Under the pieces are notes generated by a model, which was given only the letters and a program-made list of their open reading frames with translations, had not been told where the DNA came from and did no database searches. A program made the position numbers and the translations under genes. From assembly GCA_003439945.1 (NCBI GenBank), contig QVRM01001985.1, positions 1 through 64,000 on the forward strand: a stretch of DNA of 64,000 bases. The letters run 5' to 3'. This document shows positions 13,371 to 24,828 of this stretch, in pieces. The stretch comes from Dermanyssus gallinae (taxonomy: Eukaryota; Arthropoda; Arachnida; Mesostigmata; Dermanyssidae). Positions within the stretch are counted from its first letter, which is position 1; every line of letters begins with the position of its first letter.

Positions 13371-13654
13371 GCTGCTGTGGTGCTATGTTCATGCTTGTGT
13401 TAGAGACCGACATCACAACTAACCAATAGAGAATGCTCATAATCAGTGGCAGCTCATAGCGAGACCGGTGAATTGTGTACATCAACACAATATTTCGCCT
13501 CACCTGTCGCCTCATTGGAACATCACGACTGCTAGCGATAGAGTCACTACTTACCCTCAATGGATGGTGGTCGTACTCTGAGTAGCATTTCTTTAGGGAT
13601 CGTTAACACGGCACCCTCCGCCGATGACTCGATTTCGCTCGACTCCGTCGCCAT
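9103..13654 (-). CDS. Six-exon gene, unrecognised mostly helical protein
   Basis: The proposed exons, read on the minus strand, are: 13655-13555 (ATG at 13654), 12825-12794, 12575-12498, 10816-10778, 10123-9954 and 9280-9103 (TAA). The coding lengths 100+32+78+39+170+178 sum to 597 nt (198 aa), and phases 1,0,0,0,2 all agree. Donors are GTAAGT, GTAAGT, GTTTGT (weak), GTAAGT and GTACGT. Acceptors include TTTTGTTTTCAG, TTCTTTCTCAG, GTTTCAG and AAACTCTGCAG; exon 4 follows about 100 bases without any AG. The product starts MATESSEIESSAEG and continues with a helical segment (ADVIVRHIVALERHIEQS). A second helical segment follows (QALYDVGLPRGVLEVLDF, then SLRERQSRLIEDCRALHER), and the tail is Ser/Gly-rich. 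It has no signal peptide or membrane helix. The first exon is preceded by an acceptor, so a 5' UTR exon should lie further right. The weak GTTTGT donor and the 32-nt exon are the least certain parts. Function unknown. Confidence 0.55.
9457..9511. repeat. (TA)n microsatellite
   Basis: TA run with short GA and ATT interruptions, inside the last intron of the 9.1-13.7 kb gene. Confidence 0.85.
12422..12476. repeat. (TA)n microsatellite
   Basis: About 54 bases of pure TA, ending about 22 bases before the proposed splice donor of exon 3 of the minus-strand gene. Confidence 0.9.
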
Positions 13655-14219
13655 TCTGAAAACAAAAAGAAAACAGATAAGGAAACAAGGAAATACGAAA
13701 AACCTACCAATAAGTGGTCTTAGGGTTAAAAAAACAATGCACCTCTAGTGGCAATTGCCCGTTATTGTCAGAGGAAGCATGATAGCTCTAGGAACTACGC
13801 TTATCGACTATGTTTGGTTAATACATCAATTTCTCAAAGTGCATGCAGTGGCGACGTGTTTTTGTTGAATCTATTTAGTCATGGGCCAGCAAAAAATGTC
13901 GTTCACTTGCTCTGTGCGCACGACGGCTTTGGGGAACACCGGTAAATGGCTCCGTTGATCGTTCGATCTGATGTCAAGACAGCGGTGGACAATGTTGGAT
14001 CGCATTACAAAGTCAGAAAGAAAAGCAATATAAACTTCATATATAGAGTCTAGGAACGCATTTATAGAGTCTCTCGTACAGAAAGCGCATTTGCTTACAT
14101 TTTACATACAATTTAAGCCTACAACGTCATCACTTTATATATAAACTGGCGACCACTACGTGTAGGAGCACGTACCCAAAGCAATCGGGGGCCGGACGTG
14201 ATTCAGCGTGCCCTTCACT

Positions 14220-14789
14220 TTTTGTTTTGTACCTAACTAGGACTCGCAAATCTCCTGCGTGATCCTAAATCTCTCCGCGCATTATACGCAGATGACTTAG
14301 TCATCATAGCAAAATCCGGAGATCAACTACAGTTCCACCTCATTGAGACTGGAAAATGGTGTGCAGAAAAAAAATTACAATCAGTGCAGACAAAATAAGC
14401 TAAGAACGTTTTAATAGAGAAGGGTCATCCGCTGCTAGGCATTGCTACCAAAAGATAAACGGGAGGACGTTCCAGGTTGTCAACAGCTTAACTTTAATAG
14501 GGGCCATCCTGATCCCCAGGCTTTTACTCAGCATACATGTTGGCGGGATACGGACAAAGACTGCGGCCAAGGTTCTCACGCTAGAAGTATTGGGTGGGGG
14601 TTATACCAGGGCACACCGTTTCGGTTTTGTCTGTCATACGTACGCATCACAAGTCTCTCGTGGTTCCTACACGCACGGCTATTACAATTGATGCAGCTAC
14701 TCGCCGGTACCTCAATCTGCCCAGCCGAAGATAGCAGCTAAAGAGTCTGTCGCAGTAGCACGATGAGTGACCTGTTTTTAGAAGGCCGC

Positions 14790-14834
<45 letters not shown>

Positions 14835-15435
14835 CAACCCTACGACTACACCAGACCATTTGGGGCCCAGCAAGCTTACAACCCAGATTTTACGGGCCAC
14901 GGACAGTTCCAGCGCTACATGGTCAGTATTGGGAAAGGCGTCTGCAGACACATGCGTCCTATGGGCGTCAGGCCAGCCTGACGACGTCGACCACAAAGTG
15001 GCTCAATGTAGCGCTCTAACTACGTGTCTTCAGTCATCGGAGTTTACGCTTGCAGGCCGCCACGCCGCCGACATTGCAGCTCACATTATGGAGACCGCCG
15101 CTGCCTGGTCCTAAGGAATAACTTATCTGGATACTCTCATGAGGGAGAAAACACGTTTGAAACAAGGCCAAAGAGCCCAAATTAGAGGTCGAGAGGAGTG
15201 GCCGAGGGAGGGTTTATTAAGGGGCGGCATGCAACCAGGTCTCGACGCACCCCCGTTTCCTGGAACAAGCCTACCGAGAGATCCATGAGCAGGTCGAAGT
15301 AAGAGACTCCCTCCTCATGTCCTCGAAGTAGTGCCACATAATTCCGAACCTTGGGAGGGTGCGGAGGAAGAAAGGTTTTAGTGGGCGAGAGCCCGACACT
15401 AGGAGCTGACGGTTGCCAGCTTTGCTTGTGCATAA
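14220..15435 (+). mobile_element. R1-like LINE fragments with 3' tail
   Basis: A reverse-transcriptase motif C block, 'LRALYADDLVIIAKSGDQLQ', is readable at about 14275-14340. After a gap with a (TA)n run (14793-14834), 14857-15115 encodes an R1-type C-terminal region with a spaced Cys/His pattern ('CVLWASGQPDDVDHKVAQC'). The segment ends in a 3' UTR-like piece at about 15320-15435 with 'ggttttagtgggcgagagcccgacac', which also occurs at 38590-38775. All pieces are broken. They may come from more than one element. Confidence 0.5.
14632..14712. repeat. Copy A of a dispersed ~100-bp duplication
   Basis: It matches 18262-18368. The best block is 'caattgatgcagctactcgccggtacctcaa', which is identical in both, followed (on the other strand) by a diverged but alignable 60 bases. 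Confidence 0.6.
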
Positions 15436-15439
15436 TGCA

Positions 15440-17040
15440 TTTCCCCAAACCTTCGAAAAAAAAGCTTACCTGTCATCTATGCGGCCATGCCTTCGCTACG
15501 CGAGGCCCCCGCAGACATTCCACATTCAAACATGGGGCGGGCGTACGATACCCGTCCATAATGGGGCCATAAACGAGCTTATTTTCAACCTCACGGAACA
15601 CATCCAGACCTTCATTGAAAAAATTAAGCATATCCTACCTTATAGTGGCTGGCGCACTGTCAGAGGTGTTCTTGGATTGCTTTGGTCTACGGCGACGCTG
15701 TCTGACTTAGTTTTTTCTCCTTCGCTCCAGTCGGTGTTGAGGTTACCGATAGGTTGTAAAGATCACGCTCTCTGGCAGTGCTCAACAGGAATAACTCGGT
15801 AAAGTTCCGACGCGGGGTTCGGCTCACAGATTTGACCTACCGCGGGGGTAGTCGGGCGCTGATGCTCAGCGAAATCAATCGATTACGCGGGCCGTGTCGG
15901 TCATTTTCAAAGAGCTCGAGTGCCGGCCTGGATTTTATCACGCCTCGTCTCCTACAGGACCTTCTCTAACCGAATCTCGGATGCTCATCCCACGGACTTG
16001 GTAAAGCCCTGGTGAAGATAATCGACCTGCTACGATGGGGAGCTCCGCATCCAAGGTGGCGTTTCCTCCTTTTCGGAGCGAAATTGTCCTCACTGAAGAA
16101 GAAAGACGGCTCCTTCAGACCTATCGCTTGTACATTGGTACTACGTAGTGTCACGGCAAGATTGGCAGTGCGAGACTCTAGAGACGTTATTAACCTAGCT
16201 GGGCCTCAACAATTGGGTTTCTCGACTAAGAGGGTGCTAAAATAATGGTTCACGCTACCATTTATAAATTCTCGGCTCAATCCCTCCGCACTAACTAAAA
16301 ATGGACTCTTTAGGAACGCGTTTAACGCCGTTAGGAGGGATCACTTGTTACGAGTGGTTGGAGATGAGGCCCCTGCCATTTATCACCAACTCAAATTGGC
16401 CTACGGTGATCCATCGCACTTGGCCTTACCCTAAGCACTGCTCAAATCGGCTGAAGGGGATCAACAGAGAGACCCCTTGCCCCCTTTGCCTTGTCTTGTC
16501 ATTGAAGACTTGGCCAACTCGCTCGAGAGTCCACTCAATCTCTGGTCTATGGACGGTCTCAACCTCTGGTCATTGGAACTCACTCAACCTCAGGTTACTG
16601 GTACGGTCTGTGAGGACTCATAGAAGATATTAAGTTTCAGTGCAGTGGTTTGGAGCAGAACCCAACCATGTGCAAGGTTCATATCATCGGTTCAGGCACA
16701 GCTGATATCCCCGCTATCCAGAACCTACCTCCAGGTTGGCGCGTAATAGGCAACGACCTGGATTTCCTTGGGGTGCCCCTGTTGGTGCCCTAGATTGGCT
16801 TTAATCGTCTTCTCCAGCTGGGTGCTCACCAGGTTCTACATTCATGCTTCTCCGCGTCGAGGCTGAACTACCTGAATTAACTTGAAGCTGGGCCTCGCGT
16901 TAGAATCTATAGTAATCGGGAGAGAGATCGGTACCTCTCGGTTAACGCTGGAGCGGATCCAGGGCGACGTTGCTGTACTCTGTGAGGCTCTCTCGGATAT
17001 GCCTTTTCTTTAATGCGCGTGGCCAGAACTGACAAACGAC
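15440..17040 (+). mobile_element. RLE-type (R2-superclade-like) LINE, decayed, copy 1
   Basis: The N-terminal zinc finger 'CHLCGHAFATRGPRRH' (15470-15520) has C2H2 spacing. RT follows: 'LVKIIDLLRWGAPHP' and 'FGAKLSSLKKKDGSFRPIA' (16010-16120), a motif A-like 'NAFNAVRRDHLL' (16315-16350), 'GINRET.CPL' / 'IEDLANSLESPLNLW' (16460-16560), and 'CKVHIIGSGTADIPAI' with 'DLDFLGVPLL' (16670-16790). The YLDD box is changed (LWSMDG). At least five frame breaks are present. It is the same family as 55476-57660 and 58368-59042. The C-terminal endonuclease part is missing because the copy runs into another LINE near 17050. It is inactive. Confidence 0.65.
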
Positions 17041-17269
17041 GTTCGATGGAGTGGTTTATGGGACCGAACAACTTCGGTCGCTGACAAAGCGACCGAAGCG
17101 ATTACAGGCAGTTTCCTCGGCAAGGGCATGTGCATGGTTGCACACCTTCCCAAGCCCTCAGATCTGGGTCGCCTCGGTAAGAAGAACCCTGGCTAGGTGG
17201 ACCAGCCCAAGGTCATATATATATATATATATATACCAGTACGAGTAGCCCGACCGACCATATCTGCGC

Positions 17270-17600
17270 TCGTCCCTTGAAGACCAAGCATTCAGGCATT
17301 GACAAAGTGAACGCAGCTAAAGCACAGAGAACTGCGCCGCAAACAAGCCGGTCGCATTGTCTGGCCATCCTCTTAGACGTCAAAAACGCGTTTAAGACGC
17401 TTTCGTGGGACACCATGAACAATGCACTTGTACACAAAAACATATCCCTTAATTTATGACGTATCCTAGTGTCGTACCTAAAAGATCGAGCATCTACGCA
17501 TACGAAGGCGTGGACTATAAGTTACAGCTGGGAACCCCAGGGGTCCAGCGGAATTTATGGATATATATATACATATCCATAAATTCCGCTGCCCTGAACG
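17270..17600 (+). mobile_element. R1/jockey-like RT fragment
   Basis: RT motif A 'CLAILLDVKNAFKTLSWDTM' is readable at about 17350-17420, then 'RILVSYLKDRAST' and a GVPQG-like 'GTPGVQ' (17456-17550). The coding homology ends inside the palindrome at 17546-17591. Confidence 0.55.
17546..17591. repeat. 46-bp near-perfect palindrome
   Basis: The arm 'cagcggaatttatggatat' (17546-17564) is the exact reverse complement of 17573-17591, around an 8-base AT spacer. It interrupts the RT homology, so it arose after the LINE inserted. Confidence 0.8.
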
Positions 17601-17923
17601 ACGGACGTCTCGGCGCGAGCCGTAAGACCCTCGGGATACCTGTGCATCCTAGAATCTTCAGGTTTGTGTTTAAACAATACTTCGTATTTTTTTAATATGC
17701 GTTCCCTTACCTGGCAGAGATGCTATATATATATATATATATATATCGATTTCAAATTAGTAAATATAAACAATTTATTTAACAACAAATCATTTGAAAC
17801 CGAACTATGTGAATAGGTAGATTACAGTTAACTGCAAAAGCAAAAAACGTAATTGATGCCATGTTATATATATATATATATAGTTCAACGTAGCAGTGGA
17901 TCGATGACATTGTATTAACTTGC

Positions 17924-18214
17924 CTGCAATGCTTCCTTCGAGTTTCTTTTTTCAAGTATTTGTAATGAAAGGCTTCTTCCACTCTGCCAACAACAGAACA
18001 AAAATAGCAGTGTTACTCGAACGACGCACGTAGATAGCTAGCTCTCTCGAGAAGGTGTCCGTCGGAGATAGATTGCAGAGAGACCTCAGAGTCCCTGACT
18101 TTGACATACATTTACTTAGTTTACACAACGTCCACAATCGACATATTCATCACGACAGTCGTCTAGTATATCGAACACTTTATCAGAAGCACCAACTCCG
18201 TTCGACAGCGACAT
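17924..18214 (-). CDS. Possible first coding exons of a minus-strand gene
   Basis: An ATG at 18214 opens 30 codons (MSLSNGVGASDKVFDILDDC, then a Tyr/Asp stretch) to a phase-0 donor GTAAAC at 18124. A second open piece, 17983-17924 (20 codons), follows 'ttgttggcag' and ends at a GC-type donor (GCAAGT), also phase 0. The region upstream of the ATG (18220-18310) is GC-rich and free of ATG. No downstream exon was linked. I do not recognise the protein and the model could be wrong. Confidence 0.25.
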
Positions 18215-18261
18215 CCGAGCGGCAGTGATGTTCGAATTTCGCGCGAGCGAGCGAACAGTTG

Positions 18262-18368
18262 TGCTTCGGTTGAGTTGGTCATATGTAGTCGACAAATAGT
18301 CTCTCGAGTCTCTTCGTGCCCACACGGTCGGTTATTCCAATTGATGCAGCTACTCGCCGGTACCTCAA
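18262..18368. repeat. Copy B of a dispersed ~100-bp duplication
   Basis: Pairs with 14632-14712. It lies directly upstream of the possible minus-strand start at 18214, so one copy may carry promoter sequence. Confidence 0.55.
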
Positions 18369-18585
18369 CAAAACCACCAGTTTACCTCAGCTTCTACGAC
18401 ACACGCACAACCCGAACCCGCAGTCAGTTCTCCTGAAAGTGAGCAGTTTCTCCTCTGACCGGGTGGGCTCGTCGAAGAGTTCCGAGACTTTTGGCCTGGA
18501 AGGAACGGAACACAGACAGGAGGACAAACAGATGGACGACCGGCAAATGACGGACGGGCGAGCGATTGAACAAACAGAGCTTGAA

Positions 18586-18587
<2 letters not shown>

Positions 18588-18648
<61 letters not shown>

Positions 18649-18666
18649 GTATATATATATATATAA
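18588..18666. repeat. (TA)n microsatellite
   Basis: Long TA run with one 'atgta' interruption, between the two GC-rich blocks at 18.1-18.5 and 18.7-19.4 kb. Confidence 0.9.
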
Positions 18667-18699
18667 ATATACATAATTTATACTGACTGTAGTTTCGGG

Positions 18700-19408
18700 A
18701 CAAACCTCCGCAGCTTCCGCGGGCCGTCGATTAGTGGTGGCTCCGCAACCAGCGGTCGCGTCCGAGCTTTAAGCGACCGCCCGCACGGCGCGGCACTGGC
18801 GATTTAATGAAAGGCCTGTCGGACTCCTCGGGTTCATGCTAGGCAAGTTCCTTGTGCGGGCCGCATTTGCTCTCTAGTACCACCGGGACGAGTGCTGTTG
18901 AGTGCGGTCGGTCGGTCGGTCATGTGTGTATAAGGTTCGTACGCGGATAGGACGACGGTACGGTTGTTCTGGACTTTCGACATGCGCCTCGTGAACTCAC
19001 TCTCTTGCCGTGGCTGCCGCATTGTAGAATCGTCGAGCCGCAGCTCCTCAAAAGCTAGAGCGGTTTCACTGTGTGAGTCTGTGAGTGTGATGAGCTCTGA
19101 TAGACATCGCCTAGTTCGCGATAGTCGTGGCAGTGTGGGGGGTCGGCCAGTGGTGTAGAAGCAGCAGCGTTCATAGTTTAAGCGGCAGCGGGAAACTAAC
19201 AGACACCACACACACACACACACGGGGAAGATAACCATTGTCGTCCTCAGACCTCGTCGTGACCATCACCGTCTCTCAACATCACGCCGCCGCCTTCTAG
19301 TCAGTGTGTGACTTCGGGTCTTCTGTGCGCTCCATCAGCTCAGTACTTCTTCGTCCGGCACTTCGTTTGAGCGCTAAGCATCGAACAGCTGCACCGGCAA
19401 CCACACTA
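18700..19408 (+). promoter_or_regulatory. CpG-rich block, possible promoter and first (5' UTR) exon
   Basis: This block is clearly richer in G+C and CpG than its surroundings. It contains 'gcgaccgcccgcacggcgcggcac', 'ggtcggtcggtcggtc' and a (CA)n run at 19203-19222. It ends at a good donor (CACACTAA|GTAAGT at 19409). It has no long ORF that looks coding. It could be the non-coding first exon of a + strand gene further right, for example the copper transporter, but nothing in the sequence links them. Confidence 0.35.
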
Positions 19409-19893
19409 AGTAAGTCAATGACCTTTGTCGCGCGGAGAAGTCGTGTTGAATGCCCGGTTTTTCTTGTTGTTGTTGTTGTTGTTGCTCTCGTCATCGTTGT
19501 TGTTGCTGTTGTTGTTTTGTTGCTGTTGTCATTGCTGTCTGCCCTTCTTTGATTGAATGGATCGTCTTGCGATTCTATATTTGAGATTTTTGATGGAAGA
19601 ACCATGGGATCTGTCGCCATGTCGTCCTTACTCGAACCAGAGACTACGTTCCAACACGCGAGCTCGTAGGCAGGATGACGGGGTTGTTTTTGGCTCTGAA
19701 CGTTTGCCCTTGTGGATCACAGTGCGCGTCTCCTCCAGACGCGCACAGTCCTGGGGAGCGTGTCGGCCGTGTGAGGGCGTTCGGAGTATCTTCGCTGCTC
19801 TCCATACGATCGCCATATGGCATATATATATATATATATATATGCGAGCACTGCCGACTGTTCTAACGTATTGTAAATGATTGATAAATCATC

Positions 19894-19931
<38 letters not shown>

Positions 19932-20381
19932 GAGGAAACTGTTCAACTATTTGTCGGAAGAAGATTGGCGCTTACTATAGAAGACAAAAGGGCAGGTGAA
20001 TATTTACTGCAACGTCTGACATAAGAGTTCTGTTCAGAGGGACAATGCCGCTTCGGTGAGAGGCACTCTGACTAGATCGACCAGTCTAAGCCTGGACCTA
20101 GCGCCTTGAGTTATGCCCCGAGCAAGCTGTGCACATTTTCTTACATCAAACATTTATATTTTGTTGTACATTATTATATACATATATATATATATATATA
20201 TATTTTTTTTTTTTTACAAAAAATATTTCGATTATGCTTGTTATGGATAAATCCGTGCTAACGACGTTAATTTGGCAAATTTCTTACTTATTAGTCTTTT
20301 TTGTTAAGCTAAGTAAATAATCTAATAGGTACACATGTCTATCTGAGTACTATTTATGAATTTAAGTAAGGTTGACTCTAT

Positions 20382-20446
<65 letters not shown>

Positions 20447-21805
20447 CTGGGATTGAAGAAAAAGAGATCCGCCCCAATCCTGCAATCTTCTCGTCGCAGG
20501 TACGGCGTCGATGCCGCTTGATGAGGCTATCACGAGAACAGCTAACACGTTCGCATGGTATGAGCGAGCGTACAATAAGCATAGCCCCATCATACAATAA
20601 TAACGCCACTAAGTACACTAAGTCCTGCGACGTCAGACCACCACAGTCATGTTTAAAAGCGTTGCGGGACAACGAGGAGGTTTTAACGTTTTACCGAACA
20701 AGGTGGTTTAGTAGCAAAATCTTGTATTCTGGCGGTTAGAGAGGTTTAGGAGTTGGACCGGCCGCTTTTTAATTGGCTTTCGTGGTTTGGTGGCAATTTA
20801 GACAAGGCTTGGTTTGCAATTTAGACAAAATGAATGCCAGAATGGAATCTATAATTGGCCATTATCTCACAAAAAACGGGGTGCGCAGATGTCTCAGTTA
20901 AAAGAGTCAGTGCATTACCAGAGGTGAACCCTCCCCATCCTCCCTTTATACTATGAATATATTGGACTATATTAATAAGTCTTTAATTAACTTATCGCTA
21001 TATATTTCACTGCTTGGCCTGTTCGGATTGACTGAACTGGTCGCACTGGGGCAGTGACACTACAACAGCCAAGTCAACAATCATTATAGCGCTAGATTAT
21101 CGCCTACGGGTCGCTTTCGAAGTAGTGATAGTTGATGAACGCAGATGAGACCGCCGTCTTGTCGAGAGCAGCACTCTTGACGATTCGGCGTGTTTCGGCA
21201 GATGGTTAAGTGCGTCATTTTTAGCAGCCCATCCGCGGCCGGTAGACGCACTACAAATGAATACACGCGTCTTAAGAACGACCAACGTCTTAAACAAGAC
21301 TAACAACTTCAACAGCGTCAATAGAAGCAACAACAGCACCGACAGAAGCAGTTCGAGACGATTCATCCTCCGTTTGATGAGGATGCGTGCATGTGGACAT
21401 GAAAGCTTGTGCGCAGTCTCATTGTTGACTAGCCGCTACCCCACTTGTTGTTTGTTGTAATGGCTGACAAGTTCATCATCTGTTTTAGACGCGCTGTTTT
21501 GTTGTTTTGAAGCGGTTATGTAGCTGGATTTTTATTATTTCGCGACCAGCGATTAACCAGCCTTACACGGTTAATTCCAAGATGTACCGCCATTCAAGGT
21601 CGTTCATTCCATCGGGCGCCAAAAAAAACTAGGTTTCTTGAGCTCCGTCGCCATTGCCAAGGTCGACGTCGCGTTTTTCGTCGGCGATAAGATGTCGCGT
21701 TCATTCACAAAGAGGAGACAAAAAGCATGCCAAAGTTTATGCTTGCTTTAGCTCAGGTTTTCACTGTGTGTTGTTTGTGATTTTTCATATTATATATATG
21801 TTTCA

Positions 21806-21845
<40 letters not shown>

Positions 21846-22296
21846 ACGTACGTATGTATACATGGCCTTATTTTTATTAGTGTTGTAGTATGTCCCGTTC
21901 CAATGCCTATAACTTATTATTAGATTATCTTAGTGGTAGATCGATGAGTTCCGATTTAATGTCGTATAAAGGTCGTTTGATTCGAGTCTACCCGTCATCT
22001 TCATGCCGAGCAGAGCGGGGCAAACGCAATGACAGAGCTGGGTTCTTCCGGCTTTCTTCCCTATCGCGGTTGGCCTTCGTCTCTCATCTTTGCGACCTCC
22101 TTTTCCTCTTTGCGCTCAGTCTTTCATTTGTTCTGACTTATCGTGATCTTCATTCAAGTCATACATATATATACACAAACCTATTTATGTGTGTGTATAT
22201 ATATATATATAATATAGGGGCGTATTATGTTGTGTTGCGTATACCTGTTTGTGTGTGTACTTGTGTGCAAATTCATTCGGTATAAATTACTGCTAT

Positions 22297-22353
<57 letters not shown>

Positions 22354-24390
22354 TCCTTGGTCTCTGGCCTACACACTAATGCACCATAAATATAGTTCTC
22401 TTTCCATTCTCGACAGTACCTATCTCGATCATAATGTTTTGACTCACAGTAGTCCCCGGTGTATAGCCCAAGACTGTGTGTGATATTAGCTTACATATGT
22501 GACGACGTGTGCGACAAATCTGGTTGATTATTTCTTGACCGAAGTGTGGTTCTCGCCACCTGGTATGCCAAAGAAAGAACAGCTCTGGCTATCAGGTGTT
22601 ACGAACGTGATCTAAAGAGGAATAAAGAACAGCGTGCCAGCGATTCCCTATTTCCGACTATATGTCCTTTCGTAGCATGTGCTAGGCCAAGTAGCTACAA
22701 AACTGATGATTAAATAATAATTATTATTATCGTGAGCTAAGTAATGAAAGCAGACCGGCGTGAAAACATGGTTTCTAAAAAAAATCTAAGACAAATCTTA
22801 TCACTGCTTTTGTGTAGAGAGCTGGAATGCAGCGCTCATAATGACTAGACTCTACACATGTATTTGTAGTCGTAGTGTGAATTGAAAATGTTAACATCTC
22901 AGCTCAAAAGTGCGATGGAGTTCTGGTCGAAGAACAATCGTTATGGCAAGTTTCCGAACGAAAATATCACAATCATGGATGTGCATTGTGGTGCGTAGAA
23001 CGAAACAAGGCTTATATATGTGTACCGCCTATTTCTATATAATTATTTATTTTTTATAATCTTTTTGGATTCAAAAACGTGTTGCATTCTATGGTTCATA
23101 TTATCCAGAACGCGGAATTTTCGTACTAAAATAATAAACGTAAACACGGCGGGCGCTCAATAAGTAATCAGCCCGGTGTTTAAGGTTCTGAAGTCTAGGA
23201 CAGCTTGCATGGATTTGTCCACTCTCTTGAAAAAGGCATTTAGCAGTAACTTGTTCTTGGACAGATGGAGCTATAAAAAACCTATTCAATTCTAAGAAGC
23301 TCAACGTGGACAAAGGCTCCAATTCCGTTCAACTGACGGAGCCTCTCTTTCGCTAGGATTGATTAGTACCAAGTGTCGAATCTCTCCCTCCTATAACAGC
23401 TATTTTTGTACTGAAGGTAGTCAAATATAATAGACAAGAAAAGTGAAAGGAGTAATCGAAGAAGCTTCATTTGTTAGCGTCTCCGTGTGAGGATCTCATT
23501 CGTAAAGCTTCGAAGCAACGCGTTACAGCGGACACAGCGTTTGGTTGTGAATTGGTTTCTGATGATGGCAGCTCTGTGTGTTTCAATAAGCATCCATAAC
23601 ACAATCAGCAAGCAGATATATTCTTTCAAAAAGAAAGCAGGACTGCGCCTACAACGCTGATGATGATTTCGCATCTGATCTCAGACCCTTGCATTTTGCA
23701 AAATTTTCGAAAGAAAATGTTTTTTGTACAGAACCCAGCATCAGAATTACTACTACTACTACTACTATAAGGTCACGCTGTGGAAGCAATATCGGATGGG
23801 ATAATTGGTTTCCATTCTAGTCGGAATAATACTTACTTATTTTTACGGATTGGCCTACAGGGAAAGGGTCTAAATTTTCCTAGCAGGGCAGAGCAATTCA
23901 CTTTAACCTATGTGAACGAAAAATCTCAGAAGGTGCTGGTGACGAGAATCAAGCGAAGTGGAACAAAAAGCGGCCGGAGGAGTATTTAAGACCATATGGG
24001 AATGTGTTTGTGTGAAGTGCTGATTTAGGTAAACCTTTGGCAGCACCTCTACAAAATAGGCAAAACACTAAGCTAAAGATAGTTGTGGTGAAATTGGATG
24101 TGATTTATTTGCAGTTGTTTTCAAATTACTTACGAACTTACATTTCATGGGGGCGTTACTTTTTGCGCGAGTCGTTCCTGAAATAGTACTACTGTCTTGC
24201 ACAATTTTGTAAAGAAAATACCTTTCACACAGACAAATTAATCAGTCCATGTATCAGAGATTCTATAAGGTCATCTGTATCGCTGCATAAATTAACTGTC
24301 GCATCATTTTGATTGTCCGGTGGATGCCATTTTCTTAGAGACGTTCTTCACATGAAGTGTACAAAAAAATATATATATACTTTTTTTTTC
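19409..24390. other. Non-coding, microsatellite-rich stretch
   Basis: It holds (GTT)n-like sequence at 19462-19540 and (TA)n at 19819, 19896, 20175, 20388, 21811 and 22305. A (GA)n run at 20424 abuts a TA run. I see no exon with conserved content. Confidence 0.45.
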
Positions 24391-24570
24391 TTCGTAAGGC
24401 TATTGTCCGTGTACGGTTTTTTATGTCATGGCTAATTTTTAATCCACTCCGGCATTTACCTTGTCTAATTTTTAAACCATGCAAACCAATTTAAGAGTGG
24501 CCGGTCTGGGTCTCGAACCCAGTCCTCCCGAATGCAAGGCAAAGGCTTTTCCACTATGTCATCTTGCTCG
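24391..24570 (-). mobile_element. tRNA-derived SINE, family A, copy 1
   Basis: Read on the minus strand it begins CGAGCAAGATGACATAGTGG (box A-like), then has GGTTCGAGACCC (box B). The body follows with 'taaattggtttgcatgg' and ends '..cggacaatagccttacg'. A second copy at 38798-38982 matches over its full length. The tRNA-like head of about 72 bases keeps the A and B boxes of an internal polymerase III promoter. Confidence 0.75.
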
Positions 24571-24659
24571 TTTTTTACTCTTTTTTTTACAAATTTACTC
24601 TATATATATATATATATTTGTGAATGAGTAAATTATATACATATCATGTGTATGCTCTA

Positions 24660-24828
24660 ATTCGGTGGTCTTGGCTTGCAATGCAAACAAACCGTAGAGA
24701 TTGAGGGTGAGCGGCGGCGGTGGCGGCGGCGGCCAGTCGAAAAGTGGATTCCGCTAAAAGTGGACGCAGCGCTATGCTGCTCGTCAATGTGAAGTGACCG
24801 GCTATGCTGAGTGAACCGGATAATGCAG
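24660..24828 (+). other. GC-rich block ending in a donor, possible non-coding exon
   Basis: A (GGC)n-rich segment (24713-24735) leads to 'ataatgcag|GTAGGA'. It resembles a 5' UTR exon. It has no gene assignment. Confidence 0.2.

Noticed and set aside
18365..18703. ORFs with Tyr-Ile repeats here and at many other places (for example 12258, 35832, 40417)
   Set aside because: These are (TA)n microsatellites read as TAT/ATA codons.
18834..19238. 134-codon minus-strand ORF in the CpG-rich block
   Set aside because: Low-complexity composition and a (CA)n repeat at its start. More likely promoter or UTR sequence.
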